Shown: positions 36,639-46,044, counted from the stretch's first letter. The stretch: DNA of 64,000 bases from an uncultured Gemmatimonadota bacterium (GCA_903882745.1 CAIRYG010000010.1:372001-436000), one strand, 5' to 3'. Made by a program: numbers and translations. Notes: a model not told the origin generated them from the sequence alone.

Positions 36639-37364
36639 ATGTCTATGAAATATACAGCGCGCCGCTCGGCCAGTGGCTTCCCACGCCCGCTCGCAGCGCT
36701 TGTTCTCCTCGGACTGCTCTTCGGCGTTGGGCCCAGCTGTTCTGGCGGCGGCAAGGACGCCCCCACCGCCCCAACGACTCCGACGACCCCCGTCGCACCG
36801 ATCGTCGTGGGTACCGTGGCGATCGCGGGAGCTCCCGCCGAGGGCGCACTGTTGGTGAACGGCAGCGTCGTGCTGACCGCCACGCCCATAAGCACCACTG
36901 GGTCGCCTGTGAGTGGGAAAACGGTGACCTGGACTAGCTCAGACCCCACGGTTGCGACGGTCGCCGCAGGGACGGTGACCGGCGTGGCCTCGGGCCCGGC
37001 GATGATCACCGCCACGGTCGACGGCGTGGTGGGATCCACCGCCCTGTCGGTGCGTGTGCCGATTACGACGCCCCCCGCTGGAGCGACAACACCAACGGTA
37101 GCCGCGGTGTTGAGCGGTGCCGTCACCCTCACGATTCCTGCAACGGCAGTACCTATCGGTACTCCGCTGACGGTCGCACCAGCCGCGCAGCCGAGCGACA
37201 ACCGCGTCGTCCCCGCCACGACCTACGTCTTCGGGCCGGACGGCACCACGTTCAACGCGCCAATCACTCTCGCGCTGCGCTATGACAAAACCGCGATCAG
37301 CGCTGCTGATCAAGCCAACCTCTGGGTCGCCTCCGTCGACGCCAACGGCGTCGCGTCGCCATAG
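36639..37364 (+). CDS. N-terminal part of interrupted Ig-repeat lipoprotein (ends at in-frame TAG)
   Basis: 241 residues. Signal sequence with lipobox-like GVGPSC then a Thr/Pro-rich linker. Residues about 55-140 are a Big_2-like immunoglobulin domain (TWTSSDPTVATVAAGTVTGV). Residues about 150-235 resemble a ZU5-type beta-domain (VTLTIPATAVPIGTPLTV, YVFGPDGTTFNAPITLAL). Translation ends at TAG 37362-37364 in the middle of that domain. The same frame continues without interruption after the stop to 41171 and completes it (VVHFSSYTIVKP). This is therefore the 5' part of one gene of about 1510 codons, either truly broken, recoded or mis-sequenced. A reinitiation signal follows the stop. Confidence 0.8.
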   Translation: MSMKYTARRSASGFPRPLAALVLLGLLFGVGPSCSGGGKDAPTAPTTPTTPVAPIVVGTVAIAGAPAEGALLVNGSVVLTATPISTTGSPVSGKTVTWTSSDPTVATVAAGTVTGVASGPAMITATVDGVVGSTALSVRVPITTPPAGATTPTVAAVLSGAVTLTIPATAVPIGTPLTVAPAAQPSDNRVVPATTYVFGPDGTTFNAPITLALRYDKTAISAADQANLWVASVDANGVASP

Positions 37365-37376
37365 GGAGGGAGCACG

Positions 37377-40300
37377 GTGGATCTGATCACTGGCGTGGTC
37401 TCCGCCCCGGTCGTGCATTTCTCGTCCTATACCATTGTAAAGCCCGCCGCCGCCGCATCGATTAACGCCTTCACGGGCGACGCGCAATCCGCGGGGGTGG
37501 GAACCGCCATTACCGCACCGATTAGCGTGCGAGTGCTCGACGCGTCCGCTCGGCCGGTACCAGGCACCACCGTACGCTTCGCCGTCGCGAGTGGCAATGG
37601 CTTACTCAGTGGAACCACCACCGCCACCACGAACCACCTCGGCGTGGCACTACTCGCCGGCACCTGGGTGCTCGGCGCGAGCGCTGGCGCGCAGACCCTG
37701 AGCGCGAGCCTGACCACCGGGAGTGTGACCGCGGCGACGATTGCGGCGACCGCGACCGCCGGCGCAGCGACGCGATTTGTTGTGAGCGGCACCAGCACGC
37801 AGGTCTCTGGAGCCACGCAGACCGTCACCATTACTGCCAAGGACGCCGGCGGCAACACCGCGACTAGCTACGCAGGGGCGAAGTCGATCACCATGGGCGG
37901 TGCATCGACCGCGCCGGGTGGCCAGAAGCCCACGACCGCTGGAACTGCGTTCGGCACGGCGACCACGGTGACGTTTTCGAACGGCATCGCGACGGTGCCC
38001 ATTGTACTGGCGACCGCAGAAACCGCGAAGCTTACGGTGAGCGACGGGTCGATCAGCGCCGCGACGGCCGATCAACTCACCGTCACAGTAACAGCGGGAG
38101 CGGCCACACAGCTCGCCATCGTGCGGAACATTGCCGGCGCGTCGAGTGGACTGCCGTTCGTCACGCAGCCCGTGGTCGCCTTACAAGATGCGAATGGCAA
38201 TACCGCGGCAACCAACAACGGCACCGTCATCACCATGGCGGTCAGTGCGGGCGGCACCCTAAGCGGCACGACCACCGCAACCACGATTGCTGGAGTCGCC
38301 AGCTGGAGCGGCGGGATGCTCAGCGGCGTGCCGGGGAGCTACACCATCACGTTTGGTTCGGGCACGCTGACGGCTGCGACCCAATCGATCACGCTGGCAT
38401 CCTCGACGCCCACGCAGCTCGTGCTGATGACGATTGCTGCTGGGGCCGCGAGTGGCGCGCCCTTTGTCACGCAGCCCGTCGTCGCCATGAAAGACGCCAG
38501 CGCGAACACGGTGACCACTGCGACGAGCTTGGTGACCATGACGGTCAGTGCGGGCGCGACGATCGTCGGGACCGCGACCGCGACCGCTTTAAATGGCGTC
38601 GCGATCTTTAGCACGGCGGGCATCACCGGAACCGCGGGCACCAGCTACACGCTCACATTTTCCGCAAGCGGGCTGACCTCGGCCACGCAACCGATCACGC
38701 CCACCGCTGGGACGGCGACTCAGCTACAGCTCACAACGAGTGCCGTGGGGGCCGTGAGTGGCGCGGCGTTTACAACGCAGCCCGTGGTTGCCGTGAAGGA
38801 TGCCGCCGGCAACACCGTGACCAGCGCGAGCACAGTGGTCACGATGACCGTCAGCGCGGGCGCCACGATCGTCGGGACCGCCACGGCGACCGCCGTGAAT
38901 GGCGTGGCCACATTTAGCGCCGTGGGGATCAGCGGCACCGCGGGCACCAACTACACGCTCAGCTTTGCATCGAGCGGGCTGACGTCGGCTGTGCAAACTC
39001 TTTCGCCTACCGCAGGGACGGCAACACAGTTACAGCTCACGACGAGTGCCGTGGGGGCCGTGAGTGGCGTGGCCTTCACCACTCAGCCCGTGATTGCGGT
39101 GAAGGATGCCACCGGCAACACCGTGACCAGCGCGAGCACAGTGGTCACGATGACCGTCAGCGCGGGCGCCACGATTGTTGGGACCGCCACGGCGACCGCC
39201 GTGAATGGCGTGGCAACATTTAGCGCCGTAGGGATCAGCGGCACCGCGGGCACCAGCTATGCGCTCACCTTTGCATCGGCCGGCCTGACGTCAGCCACCC
39301 AAACGATTTTGCCCACCGCAGGGGCTGCCACACAGCTGCAGTTGACGACGCCTGCCGTGGGGGCTGCGAGTGGCGCGGCCTTTACCACGCAGCCCGTGGT
39401 TGCTGTCAAGGATGCGAGCGGCAACTCGGTTACCAGCGCGACAAGTGTCGTGACCGTGACGGTCAGCGCTGGCGCGACAATCGTTGGGACCAACACTGCG
39501 ACTGCCGTGAATGGCGTCGCCACATTTAGCACCGTGGGAATCACCGGCACCGCTGGGACTAGCTACACGCTGACCTTTGCGGCGAGCGGGCTCACAGCCA
39601 CCACGCAATCCATCACCGGAGGTGTTGGAAGAGCCACACAAATCGCAATCAACGCAGGGAATGCGCAGGTCGCTACGGTGGGCACTGCCGTCGGGACGCT
39701 TCCGAGCATCGTGGTGAAAGACGCAGGGAATAATACCGTCACCGGCGTGACGGTCACGTTCGCTGTTTCTACTGGTGGCGGCTCGATTTCCGGCGCGTCA
39801 GCTGCCAGCAATACTAGCGGCATCGCGACCGTTGGATCTTGGGTGCTTGGCACGATGGCAGGCGCCAACACACTCACCGCCACAAGCGCGGGGCTTGCTG
39901 GATCGCCCCTCGTGTTCTCGGCGACCGGCGTCGCCGGTGTCGCCGCTCATGCAACTCTTCTGGACTATGAAACACAGGTTGTTACAGTTGGCCAGCCGAA
40001 CCCGTTGCGACCTGGAGTGATTGTGTCGGATGCGTATGGGAATCCAGTGCCCTCTCTCGCGGTGACCTTCTCGATTGCGACTGGAGGAGGTTCAGTTACT
40101 GGAGGATCCACCTCGACCGACAACTCAGGGATTGCAAGACTTGGCAGCTGGACCGTAGGCGCAGCGGCTGGAAGCAATTCCATTTCTGTTGCTGTGCCGG
40201 GCTTTTCAACAGGCACAGTTACCGCTCGGGCAGTAGCTGCGTCGGCCTACCCGATCGACTTTTTGTTCGACGCGGGCATCCCCACATCACAGCAACAGAT

Positions 40301-41171
40301 TTTTATTGCTGCCGCCGACCGATGGAGAAAGGTGATTGTTGGCGCGCAATCGAACGTATTAATTTCGTATCCGCTAAATGGCTGTGGTGGCGATTCCCCT
40401 GCCATATCTCAAACAACTACAGGACTGGTCGTCGTCGTTCACATCAAGGCGATAGATGGGCCTGGCGGCGTCCTAGCTACAACCGGTGTCTGCGGATGGA
40501 GGTCCGGTTCACTCCTTCCTGATCTGGCGTACATGACGTATGACGTCGCCGACTTTGTCGGTCAAGTAGCGGACGGGACTGCACTGCAAACTGTAACCCA
40601 CGAGTTAGGGCACGCCTTGGGATGGGGAGGCGCGACTCCGTGGACCAACCTCCGACTCCGTTTCGGCTCGGCAGATCCGGTATTCAAGGGCACCCTAAGC
40701 CTCGCCGTGTTCTCCGCCAATGGCGGAACAACCTACTCAGGAGAACCTGTGCCGCTAGAGAATACCGGTGGCGCCGGGACAGCTGGAGCGCATTGGCGGG
40801 AGTCCGTCATGGGTAGAGAGCTCATGACCGGGTTCCTGCAGTCCGGGCAGGCGAAATCCCCGCTCAGCCTGACGACGCTATGGTCGATGGCGGACATTGG
40901 CTATACAATCTCGACCAACGGATATGACGATTACACCGTTTCTAGTGCCCAGAGCATCGCCGAACCGCAGGTGCCCGGAACTTCTTCACGAGACCCGTTC
41001 GAAATACTCGACCTTGATGGCGGTATGGTTCGGGACGAAGCAACAGGAGCTTTAGTACCAATCGCCGATTGGCTCAAGAGGCCCAGCGTTCCAAGCAGTG
41101 CGCTGCGAAGCCCAATGGCGATTGAAAAACCTCTCCCGTTGCCTTCGCCAATTCTCAAGAAAATTCCATGA
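37377..41171 (+). CDS. Ig-repeat protein with C-terminal leishmanolysin-like metallopeptidase (continuation after the TAG)
   Basis: 1264 residues from GTG 37377, which lies 6 nt after GGGAGGG and 12 nt after the in-frame TAG. The first residues finish the ZU5-like domain. Then come Big_1-type domains, including five 102-residue repeats (about residues 238-747), further Ig-like domains, and a C-terminal peptidase. The peptidase has HELGHALGWGG (zinc motif HExxHxxG, His1075) and an M8-like end, ESVMGRELMTGFLQSG then LSLTTLWSMADIGY. If it starts here it lacks a signal peptide and would stay in the cytoplasm, which makes no sense for a surface protease. A single exported product with the upstream part is more plausible. 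Confidence 0.8.
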   Translation: MDLITGVVSAPVVHFSSYTIVKPAAAASINAFTGDAQSAGVGTAITAPISVRVLDASARPVPGTTVRFAVASGNGLLSGTTTATTNHLGVALLAGTWVLGASAGAQTLSASLTTGSVTAATIAATATAGAATRFVVSGTSTQVSGATQTVTITAKDAGGNTATSYAGAKSITMGGASTAPGGQKPTTAGTAFGTATTVTFSNGIATVPIVLATAETAKLTVSDGSISAATADQLTVTVTAGAATQLAIVRNIAGASSGLPFVTQPVVALQDANGNTAATNNGTVITMAVSAGGTLSGTTTATTIAGVASWSGGMLSGVPGSYTITFGSGTLTAATQSITLASSTPTQLVLMTIAAGAASGAPFVTQPVVAMKDASANTVTTATSLVTMTVSAGATIVGTATATALNGVAIFSTAGITGTAGTSYTLTFSASGLTSATQPITPTAGTATQLQLTTSAVGAVSGAAFTTQPVVAVKDAAGNTVTSASTVVTMTVSAGATIVGTATATAVNGVATFSAVGISGTAGTNYTLSFASSGLTSAVQTLSPTAGTATQLQLTTSAVGAVSGVAFTTQPVIAVKDATGNTVTSASTVVTMTVSAGATIVGTATATAVNGVATFSAVGISGTAGTSYALTFASAGLTSATQTILPTAGAATQLQLTTPAVGAASGAAFTTQPVVAVKDASGNSVTSATSVVTVTVSAGATIVGTNTATAVNGVATFSTVGITGTAGTSYTLTFAASGLTATTQSITGGVGRATQIAINAGNAQVATVGTAVGTLPSIVVKDAGNNTVTGVTVTFAVSTGGGSISGASAASNTSGIATVGSWVLGTMAGANTLTATSAGLAGSPLVFSATGVAGVAAHATLLDYETQVVTVGQPNPLRPGVIVSDAYGNPVPSLAVTFSIATGGGSVTGGSTSTDNSGIARLGSWTVGAAAGSNSISVAVPGFSTGTVTARAVAASAYPIDFLFDAGIPTSQQQIFIAAADRWRKVIVGAQSNVLISYPLNGCGGDSPAISQTTTGLVVVVHIKAIDGPGGVLATTGVCGWRSGSLLPDLAYMTYDVADFVGQVADGTALQTVTHELGHALGWGGATPWTNLRLRFGSADPVFKGTLSLAVFSANGGTTYSGEPVPLENTGGAGTAGAHWRESVMGRELMTGFLQSGQAKSPLSLTTLWSMADIGYTISTNGYDDYTVSSAQSIAEPQVPGTSSRDPFEILDLDGGMVRDEATGALVPIADWLKRPSVPSSALRSPMAIEKPLPLPSPILKKIP
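38088..39617. repeat. five 306-bp internal tandem repeats
   Basis: Units begin near 38088, 38394, 38700, 39006 and 39312. Each encodes a 102-residue Big_1-like immunoglobulin domain (ATQLQLTTSAVGAVSGAAFT and so on). The units at 38700 and 39006 are nearly identical at the nucleotide level, the outer ones more diverged. Confidence 0.9.
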
Positions 41172-41306
41172 GGTAAATCGTCAGGCTAAAAATTGACGAA
41201 TGCGATGCCGACGCTCTGCCCATACTGCTCAATCCCCCGTGGTACCACGAAAAGCGGCCGACGATCCATTCTTAACTTTCAAGTTCTCAAGTCAAAAGGA
41301 GCCGCA

Positions 41307-41876
41307 ATGCCACCGAAGGTATTAGGGCCGATGAGTTCTGCGGCATACTCCGTCATGTTGCGTTCAGCCGCCCTGTGCGGGCTCGTGATGATAATCCATG
41401 CCACTCCCGTAGTGGCGCAGTCCTCGGCTGCCGCTGGTATCGCGGCAGCACTGTCCTCTCTCGGCAATAGCATGGCGGAGCGTGAAGCGCAGCAGCGGTC
41501 TTTAGCTGCGATGAAAGAGATTGCGGGCTTGCCGTCGGAAGCACAAAAGCAAGCGGCCTGGCGACTCTTTCTAGCCCGAGCAAACGAAGTACGAAGCAAC
41601 CTGGTGGATTCATTGCACTTGCAGGCAAACGCCCTTTCGCGGTTCTACAAAGAATCCGCTCCCATTTTGAATGACCTCGCTACGGTAAACGTCAATGCGT
41701 CACAATCCGTAATCTTCGATAATCTGGCGCCGCTCTACAGAAAGTACGTAAAGAAACGCGCACTGATCGTGGAAGCTCTGACGCCAGCTGTGGAACGCTT
41801 TGCCATGTCCAACAAACTGGCCAACGATAGCCACGCGCTCGCTTTCGCGGGATTTAGAGTGATTGAGCTATCCTGA
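41307..41876 (+). CDS. secreted helical protein of unknown function
   Basis: 189 residues, signal peptide (hydrophobic core LCGLVMIIHATPVVAQ). The mature part is entirely helical and charged (AEREAQQRSLAAMKEIAGL, WRLFLARANEVRSNLVDSL), consistent with a coiled-coil periplasmic protein. No domain recognised. ATG 41307 is preceded by AAAAGGAG at suitable distance, which decides it over the upstream TTG 41193. It follows the Ig-repeat gene after 135 bp on the same strand and shares its lower GC, so the two may have arrived together. Confidence 0.65.
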   Translation: MPPKVLGPMSSAAYSVMLRSAALCGLVMIIHATPVVAQSSAAAGIAAALSSLGNSMAEREAQQRSLAAMKEIAGLPSEAQKQAAWRLFLARANEVRSNLVDSLHLQANALSRFYKESAPILNDLATVNVNASQSVIFDNLAPLYRKYVKKRALIVEALTPAVERFAMSNKLANDSHALAFAGFRVIELS

Positions 41877-42161
41877 CTTCAGTGCACACCATCCTTAGAC
41901 ACATTGGGTCAGGAGGTGTCACATGCGTGCACGACAGCGCCAGCGATTTACCTCTCCGGTAAGTTTGCAGCGTACATAACCAAGAACACTACGCTCCTTC
42001 CTCGCGTCGATCCCGATGGACTGAAGACCTGTTCTGCGACCTGGTATTAAACCGCCCATCGGGAGAACGAACCAGCCGCAATCAAGGCCGCGACGGATCT
42101 CAAGTCGGCGCATCGGGAAGTTTTAGCAAGCACCTGACATAACTCGAGTTCCACACCACAA
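41877..42161. other. non-coding stretch with possible gene remnant
   Basis: No intact gene seen. A strong AGGAGG at about 41911 precedes ATG 41923, but that frame gives only 18 codons. Another frame stays open across 41920-42048 and reads IYLSGKFAAYITKNTTLLP before a stop; it may be the end of a decayed gene. Confidence 0.4.
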
Positions 42162-42196
42162 AAAGCGGCCCACCGATTCAATCGATGGGCCGCTTT
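42162..42196 (-). terminator. rho-independent terminator after tRNA-Pro
   Basis: An 11-bp stem (42162-42172 with 42186-42196) is followed on the minus strand by a run of T residues. It lies 34 bp beyond the tRNA 3' end, as expected for a tRNA transcript terminator. Confidence 0.85.
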
Positions 42197-42229
42197 CGCA
42201 TCTCCATATCCTACATCGCTTTACACAAG

Positions 42230-42303
42230 TCGGGACGGCGGGATTCGAACCCGCGACCCCCTGAACCCCATTCAGGTGCGCTACCGGGCTGCGCTACGTC
42301 CCG
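42230..42303 (-). tRNA. tRNA-Pro (anticodon GGG)
   Basis: The minus strand folds as a 74-nt tRNA: acceptor arms CGGGACG and CGTCCCG with discriminator A, D-loop AGCGCAGCCCGGTAGCG, anticodon stem CCTGA/TCAGG with loop ATGGGGT (anticodon GGG), and T-arm with GGTTCGAATCC. CCA is not encoded. A rho-independent terminator follows. Confidence 0.96.
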
Positions 42304-42402
42304 TCCGCCGCAACTACTCCACCTCGCGGACAGTCTGAATAATCTATCGCGCCGTACCACCAACGTCTAGCCACACACCGCGAGCCGGGCCTATCGGCAC
42401 CC

Positions 42403-44343
42403 TCACACCGCTGGCAACCGCAGCCGAACCACCACGCCGCCACTGGCTCCGGCCTCAAACACCACGGTCCCACGCATCTGCTTCACATAATCCTGCACCA
42501 ACCGCACCCCAAGCCCAGTCCCCCCTTCACCGGCAGTCCCCACATGCGACGGCATCGCGCCCCCACTCGACAACGCCAACTGCACATCCGGCGCTAGCCC
42601 CGCCCCACTATCCGCAATCGTAATCTCCACGACTCCCGCACCCTCCCGAACATCCAACCGAATCGTCCCACCACGCGGACTGAACTTCACCGCATTCGAC
42701 AACACATTCGCCAACACCGAATCCCGCAAAATCGCGATGTCCGCACGCACCAACGACTCGGTCGGCACCAACACCTCAATCGTCAGCCCCTTCTCGCGCA
42801 ACACCCGCTCAAATCGCAGCAACACATCACGAACCACGGCGCGGACCGACACAAACTCCTCCTGCCCCCCACCACGAATCGCCGCCGCCAACGTCTCCTG
42901 CATCCGCGCCGCCATCACCGCCACCTCAGCGGGCACCTCCGACCGCACCTCAGAAGGCGCCGGCTCATACAGCGCCAGCAACACCAGCTGCAATGGGTTT
43001 CCAATGTCGTGGAACAACGTGCCCAGCATCCGACGCTGCCGCACAATGGCCTCCACCGCCGCTCGACGCGCATCCTCCAACGACGCCATCAGCTGCTGCG
43101 GCAATGCAATCATGAGATCGCTGAGCCCCGCACACATCACCACCACCGACACCGTGTACACAAAACTCATCCCTGGGTGCTTCGCATAAAGCACGAACGC
43201 CAACACCACGTCCGCACCGACCGCAGCCGCCAACATACGCCGCGATCCCAACGTCCACGCCATCAACGCGATCGTGATCGACTGCGTCGCAATGTTGGGA
43301 GGCATCGAAAAACTCCCGGGCGTTTCATACCAGCCCACGAGCGACATAAACGTAATGATCACCATCCCATAGGCGAACCACCGCATCATCGATTCCCACC
43401 AGGCAGGCAGGCGCTGCAACGTCAGAGCGGCCGCCACGACCAGCGCAAACGCCGTGCAGTTGATGACCAACAAATTCCAGTACCCAAAGGCGAAGTTGCG
43501 CCAGATGAGCACCGGAATCAGGAGGAGCCCGATGGTGAGCACCCCACGAAAACTGTCGAGCCGCACCGCACGCAGTCGTTCCTCCAGATGCGCCGGAGGG
43601 AGCTCGGGCTCGGGAGGAATGGCGCGGCGCGTGACCCCAATCAACGCCGCTAACCGCTGCGCGGCCGCTTGTGCCTCAAGACGCCCCTGACTGGCCGAGG
43701 CACCGAGCGCCGACACCGCCTCGGCAACATCGGACGCCATAATCCGCGCCGCGTCCTTCAGCTGCAACTCCTGCTGCGCCAGGCCATACGCGGACACGGC
43801 CAAGTCTCTCGCCCCCTCGCGCACGGCGCGCGACTGGCGCTGCACGACGTACAGCATCGACGCACCGGAGAGCAGCCACCCACTGGCGTGCTGGAGCGCA
43901 AAGAGTGGAACGGGACGACCACCCGATGCAAACATAATCAGCACAAATGCAACCACCGTGAGCCCCGTGAGCACACCAGCGGCGGCACCAAAATCGTACA
44001 CCACGTAGCAGCTGAGCACCAACGCCATATCGAGTCCGCTGGGCCAGCCATTCGCAGCGGTCATCGCAATAGTGAACAGCACCCAACTGAGATACGCAAC
44101 AACGACCACCGCCCGGACCGAACGATCGGGGGCCCGTTCACCCAGCGCCCAAAAAACGATCGCGCTCGTTACCGCGATAACCACACGGCCCACCCGCAGT
44201 CCGTGCGACTCCGACGCCGCGAACACGCCGAGCACATTGCTCACGAACGCGCTCAGAACCAGCGATCGAAAAATGCGCGCCGCGACCACCCCAACGGGAT
44301 CCACCCGAATCATCGCCGAGTACGCTCCAAGCGTGGTTGCCAT
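42403..44343 (-). CDS. membrane sensor histidine kinase
   Basis: 646 residues. An N-terminal block of about six membrane helices (residues about 20-190), a cytoplasmic helical linker, and a second block of about five helices (about 265-420) precede the kinase core. The phosphoacceptor is in LFHDIGNPLQL. The N box is VLANVLSNAVKFSPRGG. ATP-lid boxes are DSGAGLAP and GEGGTGLGVRLV. No receiver domain, and no regulator adjacent. The signal is unknown; the two hydrophobic halves look like MASE-type integral sensors. ATG 44343 was chosen because upstream codons are low-complexity and cross the divergent gene's 5' end. Confidence 0.88.
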   Translation of the reverse strand: MATTLGAYSAMIRVDPVGVVAARIFRSLVLSAFVSNVLGVFAASESHGLRVGRVVIAVTSAIVFWALGERAPDRSVRAVVVVAYLSWVLFTIAMTAANGWPSGLDMALVLSCYVVYDFGAAAGVLTGLTVVAFVLIMFASGGRPVPLFALQHASGWLLSGASMLYVVQRQSRAVREGARDLAVSAYGLAQQELQLKDAARIMASDVAEAVSALGASASQGRLEAQAAAQRLAALIGVTRRAIPPEPELPPAHLEERLRAVRLDSFRGVLTIGLLLIPVLIWRNFAFGYWNLLVINCTAFALVVAAALTLQRLPAWWESMMRWFAYGMVIITFMSLVGWYETPGSFSMPPNIATQSITIALMAWTLGSRRMLAAAVGADVVLAFVLYAKHPGMSFVYTVSVVVMCAGLSDLMIALPQQLMASLEDARRAAVEAIVRQRRMLGTLFHDIGNPLQLVLLALYEPAPSEVRSEVPAEVAVMAARMQETLAAAIRGGGQEEFVSVRAVVRDVLLRFERVLREKGLTIEVLVPTESLVRADIAILRDSVLANVLSNAVKFSPRGGTIRLDVREGAGVVEITIADSGAGLAPDVQLALSSGGAMPSHVGTAGEGGTGLGVRLVQDYVKQMRGTVVFEAGASGGVVVRLRLPAV

Positions 44344-44469
44344 GCACCGCGCGGTCTGCCCATTGAGCCGGCCGCGAGGCCCGAGTATGTATGAGTGGAC
44401 AAATTTCGCCCAGTGTACCGTTCTGCGCCACTGCTCGCCACCGCATCCCAAACCTCGTATTATCCCCAT

Positions 44470-45972
44470 ATGACCTTCCTCCCCTCCCGCCTCGCGATGA
44501 ACACCCTCGCGATGAGCACCCTCGCGCTCGGCGCCCTGTTCCCGATCGCAGCAAGCGCCCAAGCAAGCGCCCAAGCAAGCGCCCAAGCAGGCCCCACCGC
44601 CCCCGTCTTCACCCCAGGCAAGCTCTCCCCAACCCAGGAAGTCGCCCGCGGCGTCCTCAAGGAACTGGTCGAGATCAACACCTCGGTCTCCACCGGCAAC
44701 ATCACCAATGGCGCCCTGGCGATGGCCAAGCGCTTCCGCGCCGCGGGGATCCCCGACTCCGACATTTTCATTGGTGGCCCCCGCCCCGAGCGCCACAACG
44801 TGGTCGCGCGCCTCCGCGGCAAGAACCCCGCCGGACGCAAGCCGCTCCTGCTCCTCGCCCACCTAGACGTGGTCGAAGCGCTCAAAGCCGACTGGTCCCC
44901 AGACCTCGACCCCTTCGTCTTTACCGAGAAAGAGGGCTACTACTACGCCCGCGGCGTGGCCGACGACAAAGCCATGGCAGCAATCTTCGTCGCGAATCTC
45001 CTGCGCATGAAGGCCGAAGGATGGCGCCCGGATCGCGACATCATTGTGGCCCTCACGAGTGACGAAGAAAGTGGCCCCTTCAACGGCGTCGACTGGCTGG
45101 TCACCAACCATCGGGACCTCGTCGACGCGGGGCTCGTGATCAACGAAGGGGGCGGCGGCGTGCTGCGCAACGGACAGCCGCTCTTCAATACGATCCAGCT
45201 CGCGCAAAAAGTGGTCGCCAACTTCACCCTGCACGTCACCAACCGCGGCGGCCACTCCTCGGTGCCGCGCGACGACAACGCCATCACCTCGCTCGCCGAC
45301 GCCCTCTCGAAAGTGGGACGCTACCACTTTCCGGTGCGCATGAGCGACGTCACGCGGCAGTTCTTCACCGAAACGGCCAAACAGGAAACACCGGCCATGG
45401 GGCGCGCTATGCGGGCGCTCGTCGCCAACCCAGCCGACGCCGCCGCCGCTGCCATCATCGCCGCCGACGAGAAGTACAGCTCCATGCTCCGCACCACCTG
45501 CGTCGCCACCATGCTCTCCGGCGGGCATGCCACCAACGCCCTGCCCCAGCTCGCCGAGGCAAACATCAACTGCCGCATGTATCCCACCGACGCGCCTGAC
45601 GATGTCCGCCGCGCGCTCGAAACAGCGATCGGCGACACCGCCGTCAAAGTTTTGGTGAAGTCGCAGCGCGCCAACTCGCCGGCTGCGGCGCTCTCCGCCG
45701 AGATCTCGCAGCCGGTGGCGCAGGTCACCAAGGAACTCTTCGGCAACATCCCGATCATCCCGACGATGTCCACCGGCGCCAACGACTCACGCTTCTTCCT
45801 CACACTCGGCGTCCCCGCCTACGGTGTCTCGGGGCTCTTCAGCGACCCGTCGGTCGACGCGCGCGCCCACGGCCGCGACGAACGCATGGGGATCAAGTCG
45901 TTCTTCGAGGGCCAGGAGTTCTTGTATCGCATGACCAAGTTGCTGACGACGAATCCTCCGACGATTCCGTAA
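44470..45972 (+). CDS. secreted M20-family peptidase
   Basis: 500 residues. Signal peptide followed by a Ala-Ser-Ala-Gln repeat made by three 12-bp units. M20 motifs: LLLLAHLDVVEA (metal His, Asp), ARGVADDKAMAAI (bridging Asp), TSDEESGPFNG (catalytic Glu pair), NRGGHSSVP (dimerisation-domain His) and AHGRDERMGI (last His). Similar to the succinyl-diaminopimelate desuccinylase/carboxypeptidase G2-like group, but exported. ATG 44470 begins the signal sequence. A long hairpin separates it from the convergent M6 lipoprotein gene. Confidence 0.92.
   Translation: MTFLPSRLAMNTLAMSTLALGALFPIAASAQASAQASAQAGPTAPVFTPGKLSPTQEVARGVLKELVEINTSVSTGNITNGALAMAKRFRAAGIPDSDIFIGGPRPERHNVVARLRGKNPAGRKPLLLLAHLDVVEALKADWSPDLDPFVFTEKEGYYYARGVADDKAMAAIFVANLLRMKAEGWRPDRDIIVALTSDEESGPFNGVDWLVTNHRDLVDAGLVINEGGGGVLRNGQPLFNTIQLAQKVVANFTLHVTNRGGHSSVPRDDNAITSLADALSKVGRYHFPVRMSDVTRQFFTETAKQETPAMGRAMRALVANPADAAAAAIIAADEKYSSMLRTTCVATMLSGGHATNALPQLAEANINCRMYPTDAPDDVRRALETAIGDTAVKVLVKSQRANSPAAALSAEISQPVAQVTKELFGNIPIIPTMSTGANDSRFFLTLGVPAYGVSGLFSDPSVDARAHGRDERMGIKSFFEGQEFLYRMTKLLTTNPPTIP
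44551..44586. repeat. 12-bp tandem repeat, three copies, at a signal-peptide cleavage region
   Basis: Three exact units of GCAAGCGCCCAA encode Ala-Ser-Ala-Gln three times, so the signal-peptidase consensus A-x-A is repeated in tandem at the expected cleavage position of the M20 peptidase. Confidence 0.95.
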
Positions 45973-45988
45973 GCAGTCACAATACAAA

Positions 45989-46017
45989 GTGGCCGGCGCA
46001 GATCATGCGCCGGCCAC
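45989..46017. terminator. hairpin terminator between convergent genes
   Basis: A 12-bp perfect stem (45989-46000 with 46006-46017) lies midway between the stops of the M20 and M6 genes and could serve both. T-tracts are weak. Confidence 0.75.
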
Positions 46018-46044
46018 GTGTGCATCCCACCCAAACGGACCCCC

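Noticed and set aside
37377..41171. Independent gene starting at GTG 37377
   Set aside because: Same frame as the upstream part, mid-domain start and no signal peptide; treated as a continuation, although the restart signal is noted.
41923..41979. 18-codon ORF with a strong AGGAGG
   Set aside because: Too short, no continuation or similarity; kept only as part of the intergenic note.
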